DNA from: an uncultured Methylococcaceae bacterium
GTDB lineage: Bacteria > Pseudomonadota > Gammaproteobacteria > Methylococcales > Methylomonadaceae
Assembly: GCA_903928685.1 (NCBI GenBank)
Contig: CAIYRS010000115.1
Location: forward strand, 1-64,000
Reading direction: 5' to 3'
DNA: 64,000 nucleotides
A program made the translations under genes and the position numbers. Shown in pieces: positions 56,588 to 64,000 of the stretch. Position 1 is the first letter of the stretch. Every line of letters begins with the position of its first letter. Below the pieces are notes generated by a model. The model searched no databases. It was not told where the DNA came from and worked only from the letters and a program-made list of their open reading frames with translations.

Positions 56588-58273
56588 ATGGTCTATGACG
56601 CTTTATTAAAGAACTTGCAAGATAAGGGCAAGTTATCACTGTCGGAATTAAAAAAAGTCGAACGGGTTAAAAAAACCGCGATTGCTGAAAGCTTTCCGCA
56701 GTTGTTGGTTAAGCTGGGTTTGTGTTCGGAATTGGATGTTGCCGATGCCTTTGTGGAAACAGGTCGGTTTGAAAAAGTCATCGCCGGACAGTATCCGCTA
56801 GAGCCGCAATTGCCAGAATCAGTTTCCCTACGTTTTCTTAAGCAATACCATGTGATTGGTTTGGCGCAAGACGAGGGTAATATTACTGTCAGCATGATGG
56901 ATCCGGAAGACCATTTTGTGGTTGATGCGTTAAAACTGGCGACAGGCAAACAAGTGTTGACCAAAGTGGGTTTGTTGTCAGAAATTGATAATGCCTTGGA
57001 AGTGCAATACGGCGAAGGTCGCTCGCAAATGGATAAGCTGGTTGATGGCTTGTCGATTGATGATTTGGGTGAGGAAGATTTAGAGCATCTGAAAGATTTA
57101 GCCAGCGAAGCGCCCGTTATTAAGATGGTCAACTTGATAATGCAACGGGCGATTGAAACCAAGGCCTCGGATATTCATATTGAACCGTTTGAACAAAGCC
57201 TAAAAGTCCGATTACGTATCGATGGTGTCTTACAAGAAATTGATGCCCCGCCTGTCAAATCGACCGCCGCTGTTATTTCCCGTATAAAAATCATGGCGAA
57301 GCTCAATATCGCCGAACGCCGCTTGCCGCAAGATGGGCGTATCAAAGTACAAATGCTCGGTAAAGAATTGGATTTACGGGTTTCTACTATTCCCACCATG
57401 TACGGCGAAAGTGTCGTTATCCGGCTATTGGATAAAGAAAACACCGTGCTGGATTTTACCGCACTGGGTTTTGCAGGCCGCCATCTGGATGCGTTTTTGG
57501 ATGTGTTGGCGATGCCGCATGGCATTATCCTGATTACAGGCCCTACCGGTAGCGGTAAATCCACCACCATGTACGCGGCCTTAAAACAATTAAACACCTC
57601 GGCACGCAAAATCATCACCGTTGAAGATCCGGTTGAATACCAAATGGAAGGCATCAACCAAATTCAAGCCAAGCCACAAATTGGCCTTACCTTCGCTTCC
57701 GCGTTGCGCTCCATTGTTCGGCAAGATCCTGACGTTATCATGATTGGTGAGATGCGCGACCTTGAAACCGCGCGTATCGCCGTACAATCAGCGCTTACCG
57801 GGCATTTGGTGTTGTCGACCTTACACACCAATGATGCCGCTGGCGGTGTTACCCGTCTCTTGGACATGGGCTTAGAAGAATATCTGCTCACCTCAACCGT
57901 TAACGGCATTTTGGCGCAACGTTTGGTAAGAAAGTTATGTGTCGCTTGTAAAGAAGCGCATCCAGCATCGCCAGAATTGGTGGATAGCTTGCGTTTACGG
58001 CGATTTGCCCCCACTGGCGATATTACTTTATTCAAGCCGATAGGTTGTTCTGCCTGCGGCGGTACGGGTTACCGTGGACGTATGGCGATTATTGAATTTT
58101 TGCCGATGACCGACCCTATCCGCAAACTGATTATGGCGCACGAAGAAGCCGGAAAAATCCAGAAACTGGCGATTGAAGAAGGTATGCAAACCTTGTATGA
58201 AAATGGTTTGGTGAAAGTTGTGCAAGGCATCACTACCTTAGAAGAAGTGATGCGGGTAACCACGGAAAACTGA
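56588..58273 (+). CDS. gspE: Type II secretion ATPase GspE
   Basis: Hexameric secretion ATPase. N-terminal MshEN/GspE-N domain (about 1-140), then SDIHIEP, Walker A GPTGSGKST (318-326), the Asp box VEDPVEY, Walker B VIMIGEMRD (Met in place of the usual Ile) and the His box STLHTND. A CVAC...CSAC zinc motif lies near residues 455-485, as in GspE. 561 residues. It overlaps gspF by 1 base and is the first gene of the secretion cluster. Confidence 0.95.
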   Translation: MVYDALLKNLQDKGKLSLSELKKVERVKKTAIAESFPQLLVKLGLCSELDVADAFVETGRFEKVIAGQYPLEPQLPESVSLRFLKQYHVIGLAQDEGNITVSMMDPEDHFVVDALKLATGKQVLTKVGLLSEIDNALEVQYGEGRSQMDKLVDGLSIDDLGEEDLEHLKDLASEAPVIKMVNLIMQRAIETKASDIHIEPFEQSLKVRLRIDGVLQEIDAPPVKSTAAVISRIKIMAKLNIAERRLPQDGRIKVQMLGKELDLRVSTIPTMYGESVVIRLLDKENTVLDFTALGFAGRHLDAFLDVLAMPHGIILITGPTGSGKSTTMYAALKQLNTSARKIITVEDPVEYQMEGINQIQAKPQIGLTFASALRSIVRQDPDVIMIGEMRDLETARIAVQSALTGHLVLSTLHTNDAAGGVTRLLDMGLEEYLLTSTVNGILAQRLVRKLCVACKEAHPASPELVDSLRLRRFAPTGDITLFKPIGCSACGGTGYRGRMAIIEFLPMTDPIRKLIMAHEEAGKIQKLAIEEGMQTLYENGLVKVVQGITTLEEVMRVTTEN

Positions 58274-59490
58274 TGCCGTTATTCACTTATAAAGCCATCA
58301 ACAGTTTGGGCGAAACCGAAGACGGCGTGCGCGATGCTGCCGATGAAGCCCAATTGCTAGCCAGCTTGCAAGCCGAAGGCTATCTGCCGCTGAAAATAGC
58401 CGCCGCCAACTCCCGGTCTTTTTTGGGTTTGGCATTAACGGGCAAACAAAAAAAATTGTCCGGTAAAGATATTGTTTTGTTTACTGGGGAATTGGCGACG
58501 CTGTTGGAATCCGGCTTACCATTAGATAAGTCATTATTAGTGTTGATGGATTTGACTGAAGACAATCCCCGCTTAACCAAGCTGATCGCCAAGGTGCTGG
58601 AAAAAGTTAAAGGCGGCTCATCCTTGGCGGATGCCTTAGAACTGCAAGCGGGCGTGTTCACTAAGTTTTATTTAAACATGGTACGCGCAGGTGAAGCAGG
58701 CGGCAGTTTAGGTGAGGTGTTGACGCGCTTGGCGGAATATCTGGAAAGCGCCCAAGAATTGAAAGATACCGTTAGCACTGCGTTAATTTACCCCGCTATT
58801 TTATTGGTGATGTCGCTGGCGTCCTTGTTCATCATGCTGACTTTCGTGGTGCCGCAATTTACCGAAATGTTCGCCAGTGCAGGTAAAGAATTGCCCGTTT
58901 CCACTCAGATTGTGGTCGGCATGGCGGAATGGCTGCAAAGCTATTGGTGGATTTTATTAGGCGGCGGCCTAGCTATCTCTAGCTATATGAAAATGCAGAT
59001 GGCAGACCCGGTACGCAAGAAAGTCTGGGATGGGCGGTTTTTAAAACTGCCCTTGTATGGCGAAATTTTGCTCAATAAAGAAACCGCCAATGTCAGCCGT
59101 ACACTGGGAACTTTGCTGGGCAATGGCGTTTCCATTGTCTCGGCGATGATGATCGCCCGCGAAACCGTGGATAATTTGGTGATTGCCGATGCCATCGCCG
59201 ATACCGAAGAGCAAATTAAACAAGGGCGGCATATCTCCGATGCCTTGTTGGAAAAAGCCATTTTCCCCAAAATGGCCACGCAAATGATAAAAATGGGCGA
59301 AGAAACCGGACGCTTGGAAGAAATGCTGTTGCGGGTGGCGGGGCTGTACGACAAACAATTGCGGGTTGCCATCCAGCGGATGCTGGCCTTACTAGAACCC
59401 GCGTTAATTATTACCTTGGGCTTGATGATAGGCGGCATTATCGTTTCGATATTACTGGCTATTTTAAGCGTCAATGATTTGGCTTTTTGA
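58273..59490 (+). CDS. gspF: Type II secretion inner-membrane protein GspF
   Basis: Polytopic platform protein with two T2SSF repeats and three membrane segments (about 170-192, 220-240, 372-395). Typical sequences: PLFTYKAINSLGETEDGV at the start, LATLLESGLPLDKSLLVL and FYLNMVRAGEAGGSLGEVL in the first repeat, FPKMATQMIKMGEETGRLEEML in the second, here given in parts. 405 residues. Follows gspE with a 1-base overlap; a dispersed repeat separates it from gspG. Confidence 0.95.
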   Translation: MPLFTYKAINSLGETEDGVRDAADEAQLLASLQAEGYLPLKIAAANSRSFLGLALTGKQKKLSGKDIVLFTGELATLLESGLPLDKSLLVLMDLTEDNPRLTKLIAKVLEKVKGGSSLADALELQAGVFTKFYLNMVRAGEAGGSLGEVLTRLAEYLESAQELKDTVSTALIYPAILLVMSLASLFIMLTFVVPQFTEMFASAGKELPVSTQIVVGMAEWLQSYWWILLGGGLAISSYMKMQMADPVRKKVWDGRFLKLPLYGEILLNKETANVSRTLGTLLGNGVSIVSAMMIARETVDNLVIADAIADTEEQIKQGRHISDALLEKAIFPKMATQMIKMGEETGRLEEMLLRVAGLYDKQLRVAIQRMLALLEPALIITLGLMIGGIIVSILLAILSVNDLAF

Positions 59491-59502
59491 AATATGACTA
59501 CT

Positions 59503-59785
59503 TGGCGTTACGCAGTAACGTTTTTTATTCCCGTTTACCGCGCCGAGCACCGCAGATTTTGTCGGAAATAGCCCGAAAGGGGCGCGGCATGGAAGCCGCG
59601 CGTCAGCAGGAGGGCAGGAAGCCCTCTCTGCTGACCTTCTGACAAAATCGAGGAGCACAGGGAGAAGCGGTAATCGGGCCGCCTTTTCTTTGGCTACTTG
59701 CTTTTGGCGGCGCAAAAGAAAGTAGCTCGCCTTCGGGTGCGAGAACCCGATTTAAAAGTGGTCGCGATAGCGACACATTATTAAT
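59503..59785 (+). repeat. Dispersed repeat A, copy 3 (full length)
   Basis: Full-length copy in the same orientation as copy 1 and opposite to copy 2. It begins with GTTACGCAGTAACG and ends with the hairpin GTCGCGATAGCGAC. The middle part (about 59555-59670) differs from copy 2 in sequence but has the same succession of GC-rich hairpins. A minus-strand ORF (59464-59715) starts with the same MRRQKQVAKEKAAR as in copy 2. It splits the gsp operon between gspF and gspG. Confidence 0.88.
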
Positions 59786-59836
59786 ATTTTTAATCGTAGA
59801 GAATATCTGCTTAACATCAGTGACTATGGAAAACTC

Positions 59837-60265
59837 ATGAGAAAACTAAAACACGTTGCACAATCCGGTTTCACATTATTGGAACTGTTGGTGGTATTAG
59901 GCATCATCGCCATGCTGGCGGGCATAGTTGGCCCACAAGTAATGAAACACATGGGCGAATCTAAAACCAAAGCCGCCAAAGTGCAGATTGAAGATTTATC
60001 CGCCACCATCGATATGTACAAACTCGATGTCGGTACTTACCCAACTACCAATGAAGGCCTAAATGCCCTAATTGAATCGCCAAATACCGCTAAACGCTGG
60101 AACGGCCCTTATCTACAAAAATCCAAAGTGCCGTTAGACCCATGGCAAAACGAATACCATTACCTTTCACCTGGCGAACATGGCAAATTTGATCTTTATT
60201 CTTATGGCGCTGACGGTAAAGAAGGCGGCGAAGGCGAAGATCAAGACGTTGTCAGCTGGGAATAA
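59837..60265 (+). CDS. gspG: Major pseudopilin GspG
   Basis: Main subunit of the type II secretion pseudopilus. The prepilin leader is cut before FTLLELLVVLGIIAMLAG, with Glu5 present. The GspG signature YKLDVGTYPTTNEGLNAL and the C-terminal calcium-loop region DLYSYGADGKEGGEGEDQD follow. 142 residues is normal. It starts a run of pseudopilin genes gspG-H-I-J-K. Confidence 0.96.
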   Translation: MRKLKHVAQSGFTLLELLVVLGIIAMLAGIVGPQVMKHMGESKTKAAKVQIEDLSATIDMYKLDVGTYPTTNEGLNALIESPNTAKRWNGPYLQKSKVPLDPWQNEYHYLSPGEHGKFDLYSYGADGKEGGEGEDQDVVSWE

Positions 60266-60313
60266 TATTGCCCAGTTTGGCATCCATAAAAGCGCGGCAC
60301 TAAAGGCGGTTTT

Positions 60314-60817
60314 ATGGTGCGCCTAGCCGCTAAGCAAATCCAAACCACTATGCCAGCCTACCAACAACGCGGTTTTACCCTGATTGAATTGATGGTGGTG
60401 CTGGTCATTATTGTGCTGGGTACTTCCATCGTTGCCATCAACTTTGCCTCTGGTAATGATCGCGCTGAGCTGAAAGCCGCTGCCCGCGATGTGGTGTCCG
60501 CGTTACGCTATGCCAGAGGTGAAGCCTTGATGGATCATCAAGAAACCACGGTTGATTTTGATTTGGAAAGCAACAGCTATACCGTCAGTGGCAGGGAAAA
60601 AACTTATGGCATCCCCGAATCGGTCGCCTTAACCATTGTCACCGCCGAAAGTGAATTGACCGGACAAGACCAAGGCAGTATCCGCTTTTATGCCGATGGT
60701 TCTTCCACAGGTGGACGCGTTAACTTAACGGCGGGTGCGGCAAAATGGCAGATAGATATTAATTGGTTAACCGGGCATATTAGCCTTAACGATGCCTCAG
60801 ACGATGCAGAAAACTAA
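60314..60817 (+). CDS. gspH: Minor pseudopilin GspH
   Basis: The prepilin peptidase site lies before FTLIELMVVLVIIVLGTSIV, preceded by a leader ending QQRG. The body has the GspH pattern RDVVSALRYARGEALMDHQE and SIRFYADGSSTGGRV. 167 residues counted from the ATG at 60314, which has AAAGGCGG upstream; an internal ATG (Met13) would give a shorter leader. Overlaps gspI by 26 bases. Confidence 0.9.
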   Translation: MVRLAAKQIQTTMPAYQQRGFTLIELMVVLVIIVLGTSIVAINFASGNDRAELKAAARDVVSALRYARGEALMDHQETTVDFDLESNSYTVSGREKTYGIPESVALTIVTAESELTGQDQGSIRFYADGSSTGGRVNLTAGAAKWQIDINWLTGHISLNDASDDAEN

Positions 60818-61223
60818 ACAACAGGGCTTTTCCTTATTGGAAGTGTTGGTGGCATTTGCCATTTTGGCGGTCTCGTTAGGCATTTTATTAAAGATTTTTT
60901 CCGGTGGCGCGAACACTGCCTTGCTTGCCGAAGAATATACCTCAGCGGTACAAATTGCCGAGTCGTTAATGGCAAATGAAATGGCAAAAGCTGAAATGCT
61001 GCCAGGAGAAACGGTTGGCGATGAAGATGACCGCTTTCATTGGCTGCTGTCGGTAACAAGAGCGCCCTTTACCATGGAAGACATTGATCTGGAAAAACTC
61101 AACGCAGAGTTTTTCCGCGTCGCGGTCACAGTCACTTGGGGCGACGATGGACGTGAATTGCATTTAAGCACGCTGAAATTACTGTCCAAAAAACCTGATG
61201 AAAGCAAAAATGAAAGCCAATAA
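60792..61223 (+). CDS. gspI: Minor pseudopilin GspI
   Basis: 143 residues. Prepilin motif QGFSLLEVLVAFAILAVSLG, then a short globular domain with MANEMAKAEMLPGE and a beta-rich end (FRVAVTVTWGDDGRELHLST). GspI forms the tip complex with GspJ and GspK. Overlaps gspH by 26 bases and gspJ by 26 bases, so translation is coupled. Confidence 0.9.
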   Translation: MPQTMQKTKQQGFSLLEVLVAFAILAVSLGILLKIFSGGANTALLAEEYTSAVQIAESLMANEMAKAEMLPGETVGDEDDRFHWLLSVTRAPFTMEDIDLEKLNAEFFRVAVTVTWGDDGRELHLSTLKLLSKKPDESKNESQ

Positions 61224-61905
61224 GGGTTTCACCCTGATTGAAGTGCTGATTGTTATGACTTTGCTGAGCATCATGGTCGTGCTTTTATTTGCCACTATTA
61301 AAATTAGCGCGGACAGCTGGGAAAAAGGCGAAAACAAAATCGCCGATGTTAATGAAATCGCGACCGTATATAGCTTTTTTCAACGGCATTTAAGTACCGC
61401 CAAGCCCGTGTGGGATGACTTTAGTAATAATCAAGAACGGGTTTTTGGCTTTCAAGGCTCGGAAACCTCCTTGCAATTTGTTTCTGAATTTCCAGCCAGT
61501 GCGGCAAGGCCGGGATTGCAATCATTTGATATTCGCTTAAGCACGGTTGAAACCGATACCCTAGTTATTACCACAAAAGCGTTTTTTCCTAGTGTTGAAG
61601 GCACAAGCTTTCCAGAAGAAAAAATCAATTTAATCAGTCATATTAAAACCTTTTCGATCAGCTATTTAGGCCAAGATACCAGCACAGACGAATTACTTTG
61701 GCAACAGGAATGGATAAACCGCGAGCAACAGCCAGAGCTGGTAAAAATTCATATCGGCTTAGAAAACGGCACATTTTGGCCTGATATGATTGTGCCGATA
61801 AAAATCGCCACGGCAGAGTTTTCTGAGGCGGCATCTGCATCGCCAGCGATTATTCAGGAAGAAACCGATCCTGAATCGGAAAACGGCGAAGGTACAGAGC
61901 AATGA
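61198..61905 (+). CDS. gspJ: Minor pseudopilin GspJ
   Basis: 235 residues. Prepilin motif KGFTLIEVLIVMTLLSIMVV, followed by a larger domain with FFQRHLSTAKPVWDDF and a beta-rich part ending in a Glu/Ser-rich tail. Position between gspI and gspK and length both fit GspJ. Overlaps its neighbours by 26 and 4 bases. Confidence 0.9.
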   Translation: MKAKMKANKGFTLIEVLIVMTLLSIMVVLLFATIKISADSWEKGENKIADVNEIATVYSFFQRHLSTAKPVWDDFSNNQERVFGFQGSETSLQFVSEFPASAARPGLQSFDIRLSTVETDTLVITTKAFFPSVEGTSFPEEKINLISHIKTFSISYLGQDTSTDELLWQQEWINREQQPELVKIHIGLENGTFWPDMIVPIKIATAEFSEAASASPAIIQEETDPESENGEGTEQ

Positions 61906-62933
61906 AGCCTGCTGTATTTGGCGGTTCTCGAAAACAGCACGGTTTTGCGTTAATACTGGTGCTGTGGGTATTAAGCTTAATGATAATTATGGCGGGCAGT
62001 TTTGCCCTGAGTATGCGCCGCGAAGCGGGTTTGGTAAGCAATATAAGAAATACCGCGCAAGCCCTAGCTATTGCTGAATCGGGTGTAAACATCGCCGAAA
62101 TGATGTTGTTATTGCCAGATGCCCTTAAACGCTGGCACACCGACGGCAGCATTTATCAAGTGGACATGGAAGAGGCCGTCATACGGATAAAATTATTATC
62201 AGAAAACGGCAAGATTGATATTAACAAAGCCGATGAAAAAGTCTTGAAAGCTTTATTATTAGCCGTGCCGAGCTTAGATGAAAAAGCCCAAAGCAAATTG
62301 TTAGGGGCGATCATGGATTGGCGCGATAGTGATGATTTGTTACATATTGATGGCGCAGAAAAAAAAGAATACCAAGATGCGGGCTTACGTTACGGGCCGC
62401 GCAATAAACCTTTCCAGTCGATAGACGAATTGCGTTTGGTATTAGGCTTTGATGAAGACATCTTTCAATGGATGTCGCCATTAATTACCGTGTATGGCAC
62501 AGCCAAAGTTAATCAACAAATGGCTAGTGTGGATGTGTTACGGGTATTGCCCGATTTGGACGAAGAGTTGATTGATGAATTTGTGGCGGCGCGGTTAGAT
62601 AGCGCCAGAAAAGATTTGCCAGTACCGGCATTTCCCAGTGCAATCACCCCGCTGGTACCGATAAAAAATGCGCCGCAAGTGCAGAACACCCAGGCGACAC
62701 CTAATAACCAAGTGATTACCGTTATATCGGAAGTGTTATTGGATGATGGCACAAGCGCTTCGTTAACCGCTGTTGTACAAAACGTCTCAGGTAGTAAAAC
62801 CCCATTTCAACTATTTAATTGGCAACGTAATGCCGTAAGTCACCAATCTTTATTTGCTGAGTCAGAAACCGATACCACCGCCGAGAGCGACTTACCTGTA
62901 AAACATTATGCTGAATCTGAATTCTTCCATTGA
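61902..62933 (+). CDS. gspK: Minor pseudopilin GspK
   Basis: 343 residues. The N-terminal stretch HGFALILVLWVLSLMIIMAG lacks the Glu5 of other pilins, as is normal for GspK at the pilus tip. The body has AQALAIAESGVNIAEMML, the inserted helical domain with INKADEKVLKALLLA and FQSIDELRLVLGFDED (SAM/HhH-like). Starts with a 4-base overlap with gspJ. The gspL gene starts 1 base after its stop. Confidence 0.93.
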   Translation: MKPAVFGGSRKQHGFALILVLWVLSLMIIMAGSFALSMRREAGLVSNIRNTAQALAIAESGVNIAEMMLLLPDALKRWHTDGSIYQVDMEEAVIRIKLLSENGKIDINKADEKVLKALLLAVPSLDEKAQSKLLGAIMDWRDSDDLLHIDGAEKKEYQDAGLRYGPRNKPFQSIDELRLVLGFDEDIFQWMSPLITVYGTAKVNQQMASVDVLRVLPDLDEELIDEFVAARLDSARKDLPVPAFPSAITPLVPIKNAPQVQNTQATPNNQVITVISEVLLDDGTSASLTAVVQNVSGSKTPFQLFNWQRNAVSHQSLFAESETDTTAESDLPVKHYAESEFFH

Positions 62934-62934
62934 T

Positions 62935-64000
62935 ATGGATTTTAAAACGTTTCTACGTTGGTGGAAGCGTGAATTAAGCCTGCTGATGCCGGAAAAACTT
63001 CGGCTGTTGGTCAATAGCCAACAAGGTTTTATCGTCGTCAAGCCGATAGCAAACCAGTTTCATATTAGCTATATCAATAATGGCGAAAGCCAAGCGCTGT
63101 GCCAATTATCGCGCACTGAGCTGCTGCCGCAGTATTTTCAAGAACTGCTAGCCAGTGACGAAAAATTCGCCAAAGCCAGTGTGCTGTTGCGCTTAAGTGG
63201 CGCTGATGCGTTGCTTAAAGAAGTGCTGCTGCCCATCGCTGCGAAAGATAATATCCAGCAAGTGTTGGTTTATGAGTTAGACCGTTACACGCCGTTTAAA
63301 ACTGAGCAAGTGTATTTTGCCGTCAAACCACTGGAAACCTTGGCAGATCAGGGCTTGATACGGGTTATGCTGGTGCTGACCACCCGTGAGCTGTTGGATG
63401 GCGTTTGTGAGGACTTAAAAAGCCTAGGAATTGCGCCGATTTTTGCCGATTATGATGCCTTTGCTAATGACCTCGATTATTACCACGGCGGCTATAATTT
63501 ATTGCCCGAACGTTATCGGCAAAAAACCGCGAAAACCCCTGGTTTAATCCAATCTGGGCTGATTGGCTTAACGGCATTATTGGGTATTTCTGTATTAGTG
63601 TTGCCGTTATGGTTTCAGCAAAATACTGTCAATACGTTAACGGAAAAAGTCCTGCGTATAGAAAAAGAAGCTAAGAAAATCAAACAAATGCAAGCCGAAG
63701 TGGATGCCGTCATTAAAGAAACCCAAGAGCTGCTGGCTGAAAAAAACGCTATGCCGCCTTTGGTTGTAGTGTTGAATACTTTGAGCACTATCATTAAAGA
63801 CGATACATCCTTGGCTTATATGCAATATGCCGATGGGCATTTGCAAATCCAAGGCGAGTCGCCAGCGGCATCAACCTTGATTGGTGTACTGGAAGAATCA
63901 GAGCTGTTTAATAACGCCCGGTTTGTGTCACCCGTTACCCAAGACACCATCAGCAAATTGGAACGCTTTCAAATTACTGTCGATGTAACCAAAAAAGGCG
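62935..64000 (+). CDS. gspL: Type II secretion protein GspL (PilN-domain), cut at window end
   Basis: The ATG at 62935 follows the gspK stop by one base and the frame stays open to the window edge (355 codons). The cytoplasmic actin-like part begins MDFKTFLRWWKRELSLLM and includes VLVYELDRYTPFKTEQVYF; a membrane segment (LIGLTALLGISVLVLPLWF) is followed by a coiled coil (about 225-265) and a ferredoxin-like PilN-type domain. GspL links the ATPase GspE to the pseudopilus. The C-terminus is outside the window. Confidence 0.88.
   Translation, partial: MDFKTFLRWWKRELSLLMPEKLRLLVNSQQGFIVVKPIANQFHISYINNGESQALCQLSRTELLPQYFQELLASDEKFAKASVLLRLSGADALLKEVLLPIAAKDNIQQVLVYELDRYTPFKTEQVYFAVKPLETLADQGLIRVMLVLTTRELLDGVCEDLKSLGIAPIFADYDAFANDLDYYHGGYNLLPERYRQKTAKTPGLIQSGLIGLTALLGISVLVLPLWFQQNTVNTLTEKVLRIEKEAKKIKQMQAEVDAVIKETQELLAEKNAMPPLVVVLNTLSTIIKDDTSLAYMQYADGHLQIQGESPAASTLIGVLEESELFNNARFVSPVTQDTISKLERFQITVDVTKKG

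Overview
The window looks like a chromosomal segment of a gammaproteobacterium, most likely a Methylococcales methanotroph. This is inferred from the core gene set (hrcA-grpE-dnaK-dnaJ-dapB, the yciB-yciI-bolA group, dnaX-ybaB-recR next to the SRP RNA, an RnfB-like ferredoxin after metG), a hopanoid-type RND protein (HpnN-like), intermediate base composition and many short dispersed palindromic repeats. No rRNA, CRISPR array, phage or transposase gene was seen.

Layout. 1-227: end of a dispersed repeat. 228-4537: DevC-DevA-DevB-like ABC exporter plus a TolC/NodT-type outer-membrane lipoprotein. 4668-7637 (minus): a lipoprotein, then the yciB-yciI-bolA-peptidylprolyl isomerase operon. 7786-14104: DUF1244 protein, then the heat-shock operon hrcA-grpE-dnaK-dnaJ with a clear CIRCE operator, and dapB. 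14182-18100: three coupled surface-polysaccharide genes (epimerase, GT4 sugar-phosphate transferase, WbpM/CapD-type dehydratase). 18233-19616: an unlisted 50-residue membrane ORF and a LysR regulator. 19899-26636: typA, a HicB/HicA-like module, then hisB-hisH-hisA-hisF-hisI; a HEPN protein and an unknown 105-residue protein sit between hisA and hisF with overlapping start and stop codons. 26687-30492 (minus): DUF1877 protein, an MGTWGT-type protein and a large exported repeat-like protein. 30747-33242 (minus): slipin and glnS. 33473-38165: secreted PstS-like protein, TgpA-type transglutaminase and DUF4265 protein. 38275-43455: metG, RnfB-like ferredoxin, efpL, rlmG and a cold-shock gene. 43728-49353: thioesterase, parC and the HpnN-like transporter. 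49439-53046: SRP RNA, dnaX, ybaB, recR and a HIT protein. 53468-56374: a lone 865-residue Roc-COR GTPase bracketed by near-identical 24-nt inverted repeats, then tRNA-Ser(UGA). 56588-64000: type II secretion genes gspE-F-G-H-I-J-K and the start of gspL, with a repeat element between gspF and gspG.

The parts most worth following up are the HEPN/orf105 pair coupled into the his operon, the Roc-COR protein with a non-LRR N-terminus and a glycine-rich C-terminal motif, and the ~290-bp dispersed element (three copies, with the same ORF preserved in the two full copies). The remaining genes are mostly housekeeping: protein folding under CIRCE/HrcA control, histidine synthesis, tRNA charging, chromosome segregation and repair, and envelope export.
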